Below are positions 34,360-44,997 of a DNA stretch of 64,000 nt, piece after piece (position 1 is the first letter of the stretch; each line of letters starts with the position of its first letter). The position numbers and the translations under genes are program-made. The notes below the pieces were generated by a model. It saw only the letters and a list, made by a program, of their open reading frames with translations. It made no database searches and was not told the DNA's origin. Source of the stretch: Hemicordylus capensis (lineage: Eukaryota > Chordata > Lepidosauria > Squamata > Cordylidae); assembly GCF_027244095.1 (NCBI RefSeq), contig NC_069658.1, positions 262,454,687-262,518,686 on the forward strand. The letters run 5' to 3'.

Positions 34360-35413
34360 CAGGGGCATGTCTATGGTAGGGCAGGCAGGGCACATTCCCG
34401 GGTGCCACTTGAAGGGGAGCGCCATTTTTAAAAATCAAATATTAAAAAAATGGCTGCTGAAAACAAAATGGCCACCACACATGCTCAAATGGCCTCTGCA
34501 AGGGCCTAGGCCATACCAGGCCTCGCAGAGGCCATTTGAGCATGCACAGTGGCCATTTTGTTTTTGGCGGCCATTTTAAAAAAATATTTCAGAAAATGGC
34601 TACCGCACATGCTCAAATGGTCCATGTGAGGTCCTAGGCCTTGCCAGGCCTCACAGAGGCCATTTGAGCATGCGTGACAGCCTCCAAAATGGCCACCATG
34701 CTGATCTTTGCAGGCCTGGACAGGCCTGAAAATCAGCCTGGGACGGGCTGTGGCGGTGAATTAAGAGGCCGGGGGGGAACCTTTACAGACCGCCCCCCAC
34801 GGCCTTTAGGAAGCCCCTGAAGGGGCTACAGGTAATTCTTTTTTTAAAAAAAATATTGTGAATACTGAGCTGAAGCTTATGAGCTAGGATTGTATTCATT
34901 TGCTCTTACTTTGCTTCTTGTGATAAATGAGTTAAATGTGATGTCTTAATAATATGGCTATTAATGGTGAGTTTGTCTCTGAATCAGTGTGAAATCCTTC
35001 GTATTAAGGCCCACTGGGAGTTTCTTGCTCTCTCTCTCATTGTAACTGTCTTTCTGAAATACTAGAATATATTCCAAGCAGTGACACAGTTTACTCTGCA
35101 TATCCTTTAGTTATTTCCAGAGTATCTGGGAAAAGTCCAATTCTCCATTTATTTTTAAAACTAGTACACCTCTACATAGTTTTTGGGTATTTCATGAGCC
35201 CCAGCATACTGAAATTTGTCGTTTACCAGCATTTTTTGGTCTGGCTACATCCACTGCTAAATAGTTTTTGAAATATTAAAAGATTAACAAGCTTGACTTG
35301 TATTTTTGAGCTGATATGGTAAAGCTTTCTGAAAGATAGGTGTCAGATGTTTGGATGGGGGGGTGCAATTTCAGTGCTTGCCCTAGGCACTATTTTCTCT
35401 AGATACGCCTCTG
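34360..35413. mobile_element. hAT-type element, about 1.05 kb, noncoding
   Basis: Ends CAGGGGCATGTCTA and TAGATACGCCTCTG are imperfect inverted repeats. The flanks TATATATA and TAAATTTA would be a diverged 8-bp duplication. Inside, 34430-34690 folds repeatedly (AAATGGCC...GGCCATTT modules). No transposase. Confidence 0.65.
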
Positions 35414-36220
35414 TAAATTTATATGTCAGTCTCAGACCTACTACCAATCAACTTCACTGGGTGACCTCAAGTTTTCATTTTATGAGAGAGGGTGGATGAA
35501 AACCCACCACTTTCTACAGCCATTCATAGCTTTTTAAAGCAGTTTCATCTCCACCTACTCCACCCTTGTCTTTTTTTGGAACCAGACTAAAATGCTACAA
35601 TCACGTTAGCCTTTCCTTGTAGGGAAGCTGCCCCAGTCCCTTGATCAAAAAGGAGTTTGTTGAACACTTTTCAAAACATGCCTCAGAGGAATGACAAAAC
35701 GTACAGTTGCTAAATACAAAGAACAATAGCTGGAAACGAAGTCTTGGATTCATGGGCCATTACAACCTCTTGGAACACCCCGCTGATCAGAGTTGAATTA
35801 AACAAACAAACGTCAGATATGTTCAATGGCTTGTGATCATACTTTACATTTCTATTGTCAGCCTTGCACAGGTTTGTGTAACCTGCCTCTGTATGTGAGC
35901 GAAGGGAACAGTTTGACCTCTATTATGTCTGAGTTCCATGCACCTTGAAAGCTTTCCCTAGTAAGAATCATTCAGTCATTGAAGCATATTCTCCTACTGG
36001 CAATGCTGACCTTTTTGCACGGGTGCATCTTTGTTCATTGCACTAGTGCAGCATCCAGTCGTGATGACAGTCATTATTTGCCACCTTGATGGAATGTTAC
36101 AGAAAGAATCAGTCTGTAAAGTACTAGAGTCCCAGGAAATGAAGGACTTTATAAATCAAAACTAGCTTGGAAATGGGCTTGGAGACAGACAGGCAGCCAA
36201 TACTCCTGACAAAGACTGAA
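35414..36220. other. no gene seen
   Basis: Unique-looking DNA without a recognisable frame or repeat. Confidence 0.5.
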
Positions 36221-36221
36221 C

Positions 36222-36452
36222 ATAGCAATAGCAATAGCACTTGCATTTATATACCGCTCTATAGCCGGAGCTCTCTAAGCGGTTTACAATGATTTCTGAT
36301 TTAGCATATTGCCCCCAACATTCTGGGTACTCATTTTACCGACCTCGGAAGGATGGAAGGCTGAGTCAACCTTGAGCCCCTGGTCAGGATCGAACTTGTA
36401 ACCTTCTGGTTACAGGGCAGCAGTTTTACCACTGCGCCACCAGGGGCTCTAT
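36222..36452 (-). mobile_element. tRNA-derived SINE with L2-like 3' tail
   Basis: Reverse complement of the family at 33091: ATTTATATACCGCTCTATAG, CATTTTACCGACCTC and GCGCCACCAGGGGCTC in that order. Full length. Confidence 0.88.
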
Positions 36453-36562
36453 ATGCAATACCTTCTTAATATTTTATAGCAGATGGGCTCCAGTCTTTAC
36501 ATGAGGTGAAACTTCCCAGTCATATTCAAGAGCAGGCCGTACAGAGCATATTTATTTATTTA

Positions 36563-37400
36563 CAAGTGAATTTTGGCCCGTTGAATAACGGGCGCTAGTA
36601 ACAGCGCTCCTGGCCCCCCGCCGCCATTCCCCCTCCCTCCGCCGTTCCCCCCCTACCTTTAAGGGCCAAATCGGCCCAGGCACTTGCCCCCGCCAGGCCG
36701 GGGAGACGGAGACCGGGGGCGGAGCGGAGGCCATGTAACTTTTAAAAAAAAATTTACTCCCGCGGCCGCCGCCGCCGACCGCCCACCCTCCCTCCCAGCT
36801 GCCGAGTCCCCCTTACCCTGGCCGACTGCTGTCGGCCGAAGACAGCCCTTAATCTAAGAGGCAGAGAGGAGCTCACAAGCAGAGCTCCTCTCTGTGCAAA
36901 GCCTCTTGCCGAACTGCCGCTTTGGGCGCAAGGGACAGCGCCCAAAGCGGCAGTTCGGCAAGAGGCTTTGCACAGAGAGGAGCTCTGCTTGCGAGCTCCT
37001 CTCTGCCTCTTAGATTAAGGGCTGTCTTCGGCCGACAGCAGTCGGCCAGGGTAAGGGGGACTTGGCAGCTGGGAGGGAGGGTGGGCGGTCGGCGGCGGCG
37101 GCCGCGGGAGTAAATTTTTTTTTAAGGTTACATGGCCTCCGCTCCGCCCTCGGCCTCCATCTATTTTGGCCGAGGCGGCGGCTCCGCCGCCGCCTCGGTC
37201 ACTTTCCCGCCGCCTCTTCTCCGGCTTCTTCAGGGCGGCCGCTTCTGGCCGCCCAAGATGGCTGCCGGGTGCCGGCGAGCGTGTCTCCCTTGCCCTGTTC
37301 TGCGCCTGCGCTTCGCGCAGGCACAGAACAGGGCATGGAGGCACGGACACACGCTTGGTGTCCGTCCACGGACGGACACCAAGCGTTTTATTAGAGAGGA
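36563..37400 (-). mobile_element. non-autonomous Helitron with giant internal palindrome, copy 2
   Basis: On the minus strand it begins TCCTCTCTAATAAAACG at 37400 and ends with a GGCCCGTT/AACGGGCC hairpin and CTTG at 36563. It lies between A (36562) and T (37401) with no duplication. The first 170 bases are almost identical to copy 1, including both 5' hairpins. The centre holds another giant palindrome, arms about 36710-36923 and 36935-37150, whose sequence is related to but clearly diverged from that of copy 1. No coding. Confidence 0.85.
36710..37150. repeat. giant palindrome inside Helitron copy 2
   Basis: The left arm runs from the GGAGCGGAGGCCATGTAAC region to GCCGAACTGCCGCTTTGGGC. The right arm is its inverted copy after a loop of about 11 bases. 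Arms are near 214 bp with few mismatches. Confidence 0.9.
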
Positions 37401-38240
37401 TTGTTCGATTTATATACCGCTCTTCATTTAAATAATCTCAAAGTGATTTACAAGATAATTAAAGCAATGCATTATTAAAATACCAAGGTACAAATGATCT
37501 CAAAAAATAAAACAATCTATATATTTAATTCTCCTAGACGTACCCATCGCTAATCCCATGCGTGGCAGCTCTCACAAGAGTTCGCAAGTGAGCTGATGAT
37601 TAGTAATGGGGACAGACAGCCACCAAGGGAGGAGAAGCAGTGGCCCTGCGAATGGCCAGCCGCTGGGTGTGGCGGAGAAGAAGTGGCCCAGCAAACAGCC
37701 AGCCACCTGGGGGCGGGGGCAGAGAGAGAAGTGGTGGCCGGCAAACAGCCGGTCGCTGGGGGAAGAGTAGGGGCAGAGATGCTCTGCGCCAGGTCAGCTA
37801 GTACATAATTAAAATACAAAAGTACAGATAATATAAATATAAATATAATCTCTATTTAAAAATTTAATAATTCATTAAAAATAATACACAAAACACAAAG
37901 CAGCAGCAGTAAAAACAATACTTTCATTCAAAAGCCTGGGTGAAGAGCCACGTCTTTACTTTTTTCCTAAAAACTGTCAAGGAGATTGAGAAGCAGATTC
38001 TAGCCAGGAGAGCATTACAAAGCCTGGGGGCAATGACTGAGAAAGCCCTGTCCCCCCCCCCCCCCCGTGCTCGACAACCAAGCCTCTCTCACTGTTGGCA
38101 CGCAGAGCAGAGCCCCCTCTGATGGTCTTGTCAAGCGGTAGTTACGAGTTGACCTTGCAAGGTACAGACCAGCGTGCCAAGATTCTAGCCCAGCCTTTGG
38201 AGGGTTGTGCTCTCTGACCACATGAACATATATTGCATGT
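37401..38240 (-). mobile_element. L2-like LINE, antisense, host of two Helitrons
   Basis: On the minus strand a C-terminal reverse-transcriptase relic (about 37930-38210) shows the family's EGALL(C/R)VPT, REAWLS and AFLSHCPQAL pieces. The 3' end follows (AAATATAAATCGAAC) with a (TAAA)n tail cut by Helitron copy 2 at 36562/37401. A different Helitron sits at 37516-37801. Confidence 0.7.
37516..37801 (+). mobile_element. non-autonomous Helitron, second family, 286 bp
   Basis: It begins TCTATATATTTAATTCTC and ends GTCAGCTAG. A GCAGAG/CTCTGC hairpin stands about 10 bases before CTAG. It is inserted between A (37515) and T (37802) of an antisense L2-like LINE without duplication. Internal repeats of GCAAACAGCC(A/G)G. 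No coding. Confidence 0.72.
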
Positions 38241-38334
38241 TCCCTTCCTGATTCTTAAAGATACACACTCTCCTTTTGGGGGCATAAAAGTCATACACGT
38301 GCACTGAGGATCATCCTGCTGTGATCTTTTCACA

Positions 38335-39170
38335 TATTTATTTATTTTATTTTATTTTATTTAACATATTTCTATACCACCCCAAACTTGCATCTCTGGA
38401 CAGTTTACAATTAAAATCATTTAGACATTTATTTATTTATTTACTTTATTGTTAAATTTGTATACTGCCTTTCATTAAAACAATCCCAAGGCAATTCACA
38501 CAAAAATGAAAACAAAGCTATGAAAAGGACACAATTAAAATATTAAGCTAAAATATAAAACAAATCTGACCGAAAAGATTTAAAATACAAGCATTAAAAC
38601 TGTACAAAATACAAAGAAGCAGCAGTAGAGACAATCATATAAAAGCCTGGGTAAAAAGCCAAGATTTAACACGCTTTCTAAAGCTGTGATGGAGACCGAG
38701 GAGCGAATAGCCACCGGGACAGCATTCCGGAGTCTGCGGGCAGCAACCAAGAAGGCCCTGTCCCACATGCATGACAACTGAGCCTCCCTCATTGTTGGCA
38801 CCCGAAGCAGAGCCCCCTCAGATGACCTCGTCAAGCGGGCAGAAACCCTTGAGAGCAGGCGGTCCCTCAAGTATCCTAGGCCCAAACCATTAACATTAAA
38901 ATCATTTAAAATCCCACATTAAAATTAAAACCATGAAGCTAATTAAAAGCTTGGGTGGATAAATATGTCTTGAGTGCCTTTTTAAAAGTAGCCAGAGATG
39001 GGGAGACTCTTATTTCAACAGGGAGCACATTCCAAAGTCCAGGGGCAGCAACGGAAGGGCTGCTTGGGCTGGCTGGCATATTCTCCATCAGTCAGTCAAA
39101 GTCCTTCTGCAGGTCCTTCTGCCCCTTCCCCGTGGGAAGAAGATCTGGCATCTGTATTATTTCATCAACT
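38335..39170 (-). mobile_element. L2-like LINE, antisense, split by another L2-like copy
   Basis: The tail (TAAAA)n and 3' end lie at 38335-38409. The coding-side part resumes at 38909 with AAGCTTGGGTGGATAAATAT and CATTCCAAAGTCCAGGGGCA, the complement of an LWNALP-type C-terminus. The inner copy is bounded by a 14-bp duplication. Confidence 0.7.
38424..38894 (-). mobile_element. inner L2-like LINE, 471 bp, with 14-bp duplication
   Basis: ATTAAAATCATTTA occurs at 38410-38423 and 38895-38908. Between them is a (TAAA)n tail, a 3' end and a minus-strand relic reading SSEGALLRVPTMREAQLS and RDRAFLVAARRLRNAVP. A 5'-truncated copy inserted in an older relative. Confidence 0.75.
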
Positions 39171-39179
39171 GCCAGGGGC

Positions 39180-39310
39180 CTGAAAATTCTGCCAAATTTA
39201 CCCCAAATTTTAATTGCAAATTTAATTGTGCATTTTAATTGTAAGCTGCTTTGGGAGTCTATCTTAGCTGAATAATAAATAATGAAATAAAAATATAAAT
39301 GCTACTATTA
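39180..39310 (+). mobile_element. L2-like 3' tail fragment
   Basis: TTGTAAGCTGCTTTGGGAGT followed by AATAATAAATAATG, an L2-like end. Confidence 0.55.
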
Positions 39311-39314
39311 AATT

Positions 39315-39478
39315 AGCCACCTAATGGTGCAGTGGGGAAATGACTTGATTATCAAGCCACAGGTTGCCGGTTCAAATCCCCGCTGGTATGTGTCCTAGAC
39401 TATATCAGGCAGCAGTAATATAGGAAGATGCTGAAAGGCATTATCTTTGCAGGAGTAGGCAATGGTAAACCCCTCCTG
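39315..39478 (+). mobile_element. tRNA-derived SINE, 5' part (rest at 40012-40083)
   Basis: Head GCCACCTAATGGTGCAGTGG with B-box GGTTCAAATCC, then AGGAAGATGCTGAAAGGCAT. It is split by a hAT element. TATTTTACCAAAGACAACC and GGAGTTGACAACTCGACAGC resume at 40012-40083. Confidence 0.88.
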
Positions 39479-39607
39479 CAGGGGTGTAGCAAGGTTGGAG
39501 TGGGCCCTGAGACAAGATTTTTAAAATGGGCCCCCCCTCACAGAAGCTCAACTCATGAAGTAAAGAAATCTTAAATGAGGCTGAATAGTGGTAACAAAAA
39601 GCATAGT

Positions 39608-39661
<54 letters not shown>

Positions 39662-39669
39662 CATAAAAC

Positions 39670-39734
<65 letters not shown>

Positions 39735-40003
39735 CACAATAAAACATCATCCTAATTTTTTAAAAGGTTTTGTAAATTGTGGACGATGCAAGTCATTTAA
39801 TGGTACTAGAGAAAGACATGCTGTTGTGGTAGCTCCAGGTCTTAATACTCACATCAATTTTGGAGGATGAATACACCTGAAGGAAGCCCGGGTGGGTGCG
39901 CAGCTGGGGGATTCAGTCATGTGACTTGCCTCTGGGGGCTCCCCCCAAGGCAGTGGGCCCCCAGACAAGTGTCTCCCCTTGCTCTATTGTAGTTACGCCC
40001 CTG
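39479..40003. mobile_element. hAT-type element, 525 bp, noncoding
   Basis: Ends CAGGGGTGTAGCAAGG and GTAGTTACGCCCCTG, flanked by the 8-bp duplication CCCTCCTG (39471-39478 and 40004-40011) inside a SINE. It contains two long (TA)n runs (39609-39660 and 39671-39714) and a short (CA)n. No transposase. Confidence 0.88.
39609..39734. repeat. (TA)n/(CA)n microsatellites
   Basis: Two TA runs separated by ACATAAAACATTA, then a CA run. All inside the hAT element. Confidence 0.95.
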
Positions 40004-40011
40004 CCCTCCTG

Positions 40012-40083
40012 TATTTTACCAAAGACAACCACAGGGCTCTGTGGTTGCCAGGAGTTGACAACTCGACAGCACACTTTACCTTT
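40012..40083 (+). mobile_element. tRNA-derived SINE, 3' part (rest at 39315-39478)
   Basis: Continuation of the split SINE, ending in the ACCTTTACCTTTAC tail. Confidence 0.85.
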
Positions 40084-40089
40084 ACCTTT

Positions 40090-41395
40090 ACTATTAAATT
40101 ATATCTCAGTAAAAATAATACTAGATGCTGGGCATCAAAAATTAAGAGTTTCCTGAACAAAACTACACAATCAAATAAAGACTATGCTTATGCCTACACA
40201 ATCCCATGCATGTTTACTTGGGACTAACCTACAGCAAATATAGTATAGAGGAGCCATGCATAAAGACAATCTTGACCATTGGCCCCTTTACTTTCTGATT
40301 CTTTACTTTTCTGATTCTGGGCAGGGCCTTTCAAGAGGCAAGGGGAAGCAATTGCTCAGGTGGCAGATTATTTGGGGTGCCAGCAGGGTGGCAATATGCC
40401 CCCTGCTGCCGCCATCAAAGCAGCTCTTCAGTACTGATTTGACCCTCATGAGCTTTGCAAGGAATGCCTCCCCTTACATTCTTGCAGAGCTTGCAAGAAG
40501 CACAAGGGGAGAACAGGAGGCTGCTGGAAACCTTTCCTCATCTCCTTCTCTGCATCGCTTACAAAATTTGTCACCTTTGAAAGGGAGCTGGCCTCTGCCA
40601 GGGACATTGGGCAAGGCAACATTTGGCACTTCGTCCCAGGCACCACAATACTTTGGATAACCCTGATTATAGGGCTGCTTTTTTTTTTTTAAGCCAGAAT
40701 GTGATTTGAGTTGTGCATTCATCACTAAGCTGCACCTTTAGGAGCAGTCAGAGCTGAACTTTAGTGTGTTCCATAACTGCAACTGCAAGAAACAAATTAG
40801 GTAGAGCATGCAAACACCTCTGCACAACTTGCAATAGCTTTTGTTGTGATTGCTTTGGGTGAAGGAAGAAAGGAGAAAAATAACGAAGGTGGAAGTCATA
40901 GGTTGGGATTCTTTCTCCTCTCTCCCCGTGCCAGGTTTTAATTGTGTGTCTTCAAGCATCTCACACATCCTATACCTGGATCGTCTCACTTTCGCAATTG
41001 GGGAGGGGGAAGCATTCTGAACAAAACAAAACAAAATAAAGCCTTCCTAACAAAGGCTCACACGAAAGAGCCTGAAGCTGAGAATTGGTGTGACACGATG
41101 CTCTGTTAAACGCTGTATTTTTCTTCACGGCAGTGTAGGATAAACCAATTCGCATTTCCTCTTCTATCATACATATTCTACTAGCCGTTATGAGGCGCTG
41201 CGACAATTAGGAGTTTGTCGACTGTTGAAGGGAGTGAGGTGGGCTAGGGATGTAACTAAATCTTTATTTCTAGGGAACACAAAGAAACTCGTGGTAAAAT
41301 AAAAAAAACTTCGTGTCAGTTCCTCCCTAGTCTCCCCCCATTTATTGCGTGGTTTGTGCCCCAGCCAACATAATCCTATCGAAGAGTCCATTCTG
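40090..41395. other. no gene seen; leads into a CpG-rich island
   Basis: CCTTTCAAGAGGCAAGGGGA near 40327 has a hAT-like flavour but I found no matching end. From about 41170 CpG becomes more frequent. Confidence 0.5.
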
Positions 41396-41397
41396 AG

Positions 41398-41411
41398 CCG
41401 CTAGGGGGCGC
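41398..41411 (+). promoter_or_regulatory. CTCF-like binding motif
   Basis: CCGCTAGGGGGCGC matches the core CTCF consensus CCASYAGRKGGCRS at 13 of 14 positions. It stands at the left edge of the CpG-rich island. Confidence 0.6.
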
Positions 41412-41707
41412 AAGAGGCACGTGGGTTACGACTCGTAACCTACCCAACCAGCACAAACGGGAGGGGGAAGGTGCTCCGAATATGGGCGTGGCTGATGTGC
41501 GTCATGGGGCGGGGATTGGAAGGAGGCTTAGAGCGGGGAGCGAGGCTCAGCCCACGGCTTCTATGTTGCTCTAAAGGGCTCGTGTGTGGCGTGAGTTCCC
41601 TCCCTCTCTCGCTCCGTGCGGAGGAGGGGCAGCTTTTGACGAGTCGATCCTGTAGTGGGGCCAGGGCCCGCCTGTAAACTATCCCCTTTGCGAAAAGCAT
41701 TCCCTCC

Positions 41708-41752
41708 TTGGGGGGGGGGGGGCGGGGGCGGGGGCGGGGGCGGGGAGGAAGG
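41708..41752 (+). repeat. (GGGGGC)n G-rich tract
   Basis: A poly-G run followed by about four GGGGGC units and GGGGAGG. It could form a G-quadruplex. Confidence 0.85.
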
Positions 41753-42185
41753 CGTGGCTGGAGGGTGGCTACGCTCTGGCTCCGGTTGACTCGTACGAAG
41801 GGACAGAGGGCGTGGCTTCAATGGGAAGCTGTGAGGGGAGATGGGTGGGACGGCTGGTTGCCATGGGTTCGCTTCCGGCGCTGCCAGGCGGAAGTGGCTG
41901 GAATTCTGGTGCTGGCTGCCGTTTGCTGCCGTTGCCCTCGGTCAGTGTAAATGCGGGGGGGGGGGGCGGCGGAGGGAGGAGAGAAGCGTCTCTCCTGTCC
42001 GCGTCTGGGTGGAAGGGGGGAGTCGAACTCCTCCCCACCGGAGGGGCGCGCGCCAGGGGACATGGGGACATGGGCAAGGCAAAATCAGTCCCCCCCCCGC
42101 CGCCGCCGCGTTGTGCTCATTATTTTATTTAGCACAACTCGTATCTAGGGAGGGAGGAGAGCGGTGGAAGAAGCACCCACAAGGG

Positions 42186-44510
42186 TGGGTTAGGTAGAGG
42201 AGGAATCAAGGGGCGGCCCTTAAAATAGACTTTTTCTTAATATAATAATACCCCTTTGGCGATAAATAGAAATGTGAGTCTGCTTTGTACAATACTATAT
42301 CGGACCCTCTAGTCTATTATTTCCTATTCTGACCGTCAGCAGTTCTTCAAGGTCCCAACCTGAGCTTTTTCTTAGCCCTGCGACTTGCACTTGTCCGTGT
42401 ATGCGCCTCTTTTTCTGTTTATATAGCAACAGACACCGGTGGGATTTTTAAAGCTGCAAATCCATACAAGTAATTTCTGAATCCCAGAAGGATGCATTAA
42501 TCAAAAAGAATTAACTGCATCTGCATATTTATTTACCTATTATATTTCTCTGCTGCCTGATATGTACATCTCTAGGTGGTGTAGAAAATTTTAAACAATA
42601 TTAAAAAGTAAAAACATTTAAAAAATTCACAACACACACATTAAAACAATCTCATAAGAAATTATTAAAACAAATTATTAAAATTAAAATATTTGTAAAC
42701 AACAAACAGAAATATAATGTGCAAGATGTTTCGCTTCTGCCTTAAGTTATAACATCAAAGCAACTGAAGAAGGCAGAAATCTAAACATCTTGCACATTAT
42801 ATTTGTTTTGTTGATCAACAATAACTATATGGTGAGTGGCAAACAGTCTTTCTCCTCTTCATCTTCAGGTGTAGGTTGCATTTTAGAGAAATGTGTCTGC
42901 TTCTGTATCTGGGCTGGCACACCTGTAGTGCATATGTGTAAGTTTTAAACAGTAAAGATCTTAAGGGCAAACTCTTTGTTTTACCTGATGCTTTTGAGGA
43001 CTGGGTTAGGACTGTAAATCTTGTGTCTAGGGTAGAGATTGTGTGAAGCAATAGAATTGACCAAGGGAAATTCTAAACCAAATTCTAATCCAGATTATAT
43101 TAGCAGCAGTGATCGAGGCCTTGTGGGGATGACTTGTTTGGAACCGGAAGGCTGTTTTTTTTAATCCTAATTATGTGCTATGCAGGGCATGCTGACTGAT
43201 GCTGGGGGAAAAACAGAGGAGCACTGCTGTGCCTGCCTCTGGGGGAGCCTGCCAGGATGGTTTAGATCCAGCAAAGAAGTTGCACTTTCTTGAACTGTCC
43301 TTTGCTCCATTGACTAATACAGAACAGAACCTGAGGACATCTACTAGGGAGAGCCACTGGATTCTGATGGCAGTGGGGCAACGCTGATGATCAGTGGTGA
43401 AGACTGGACTTTCCTTCTGTGTGATGGAAGATTCTGCAAGAGCCTTAAATACTTGAGGAGAATTATCCTGGTATCGGAGGACCAGGTTGCCTTTCCTTGT
43501 AGTAGCAGAGAATACAGGAACTTCCCACCTATCCACCCCCTGCCTACCAGCATAGGGTGATCTGTGTAGTAGTTGAAGAAGCAACTAAACTTTTTCTGGC
43601 TCATGCATCTGCACTGATTCTTCAAAGTGGAGTTTTTGAAGGGGGAGGGGGGTGCCCAGAGATCCCCCCTCCCCCTGGAGAGAAGAAATTTAGATTGGCT
43701 CGGCACAGCTATGGAGAGATGGCACCTGTCAGGTGAGATTGATGTTGGAGGGGTTGGATACAACTTGGAAATACCTTATGTTTGTTATATATTGGGATAA
43801 TCTTCTTGGTCTGTATGTGCTTTGATGTTATGCACTGTGTGTTCAGTGTGGAATGCAAGCATGAAATGAGTGGACTGAGCCAAAACCATAGTCTTCGTGG
43901 TAAAATATGATTGAAGGCTGGGCAGGATGTTTGAATAGGTGAGATTTGTGCTTCTCCATATGACTTCTAGTCCTTATTTGCCTTTTTTCTGCTGCCCCGT
44001 GATACCTCATTTCTCTCATATTATTTAAGTAGACATATGTATGTCTCTTTCATTTTTCATAGTTTATTATTGGTGCAAAATTGTAATATTCTAGTGCAGA
44101 ATGCACACAACTTTGCTCTTAATATTTGAGTTTCCTTGCAAAAGAGAAGATGTCAAAACTTTTTGTCTGTACTGGATCTTTGTACCTACTTGTACCATTT
44201 GAGTCATTCATGTGGAGTTTGGGACTTGTATGAACATGCACATGTAATATATGGGGCCTGTAAAAGGTTATCCTTGCCAGAAGTAATCTCAAAAGGAGGT
44301 TTTAATGCCCATTAATATATGTATTTCTGAAGACATTCTTCTAGAGGGTGTGGATGATAAAGTGTACTGGGCGTAATAACTGACAGGTTCTTTTCTGAAT
44401 AGCTTTCTATGGTAAAATTGTGAGTGTGGTTGCAACAATTGGGCTTTAGCGTCATTTAGAGTGGATCTAGTCAATTGGGATGGTGATTTTAGAATCCTAA
44501 CATACTTCAC
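42186..44510. other. no gene seen; old LINE tail and a palindrome
   Basis: Bases 42535-42680 look like a decayed antisense L2-like 3' end (TTTCTCTGCTGCCTGATATG, then A-rich). Bases 42703-42811 form an inverted repeat with arms of about 41 bp. The frames at 43171-43763 lie on both strands without a recognisable domain. Confidence 0.5.
42703..42811. repeat. inverted repeat, arms about 41 bp
   Basis: AATATAATGTGCAAGATGTT in the left arm is matched by its inverted copy near 42784-42803, with TTCTGCCTT/AAGGCAGAA nearer the loop. No target duplication was identified. Confidence 0.8.
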
Positions 44511-44511
44511 A

Positions 44512-44670
44512 CAATCTTGAGTAACCCTTACAACAGCCCTGTAAGGTAGGTAGGTATTTCCCCCATATCATAGCATGCAAGGCTGAAAGTAAATCACTTA
44601 CTTAAGGCTGCCTCCTGAGATAATAGCAGAGGTGAGATCTGAACTGGAGACTTCCTGGTTTGCAGCTCAC
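44512..44670 (-). mobile_element. MIR/CORE-SINE relic
   Basis: ACAACAGCCCTGTAAGGTAG, CCCCCATATCATAGC and GAGATCTGAACTGG follow the order of an antisense MIR (ACAACCCTGTGAGGTAGG ... GGATTTGAACC). Ancient and diverged. Confidence 0.7.
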
Positions 44671-44734
44671 TCATGTAGCTTGTTAGCTAGGACTTGGCCT
44701 ATGCTGGAGAAACCTGAACCCTAATCTACTGCTA

Positions 44735-44975
44735 TCTCTATTATTTATATACCACTTTTTAACACCCCCCCTAAAGTTCCCAAAGTGGTTTATGTAGGGA
44801 GGAAAAATGGTTTCCTCTCCCCCAAAGGGCTCACAATCTAAAAATAAGCACATAGGTAGACACCAGCAACAGCCACTGGAGGAATGTTGTTCTCCCCTTG
44901 CTTAATAGAAAGAGAATCACCAGTTTGGAAAGTGCCTCTTTGCCCATTTTGCCTTATGTCTATGAAGGGCTCCTG
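44735..44975 (-). mobile_element. L2-like LINE 3' end
   Basis: Reverse complement of the 19232 and 62120 copies: GGGCTCACAATCTAAAA, AGACACCAGCAACAGCCACT and AGAGAATCACCAGTTTGG in order. Confidence 0.8.
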
Positions 44976-44997
44976 TAACAACTAGTATACACTTGAG

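Larger units (their letters stand above)
41398..42185. promoter_or_regulatory. CpG island with promoter elements, probable host-gene 5' end
   Basis: A GC- and CpG-rich stretch standing out from AT-rich flanks. Within 150 bases it shows an E-box CACGTG (41418-41423), a CRE-like TGCGTCAT (41498-41505), a GC box GGGGCGGGG followed by ATTGG, an inverted CCAAT box (41506-41519), and repeated GGGCGTGGCT. Further right are ETS-like GCTTCCGG and GCGGAAGTGG (about 41870-41895) and GTTGCCATGG. These are typical of TATA-less housekeeping promoters. Direction cannot be fixed. A first exon to the right is plausible, but no clear splice donor or recognisable protein start is seen. Long frames here are artefacts of GC content. 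Confidence 0.6.

Noticed and set aside
39315-39400. tRNA gene, because of GGTTCAAATCC
   Set aside because: The B-box belongs to a SINE head; the body is not a tRNA cloverleaf and the same unit recurs elsewhere. The same applies to 33091, 58692 and 61351.
41561-42197. Several GC-rich frames in the CpG island
   Set aside because: Poly-Gly/Pro/Arg translations of G-runs on both strands. No family resemblance, so no coding exon is called.
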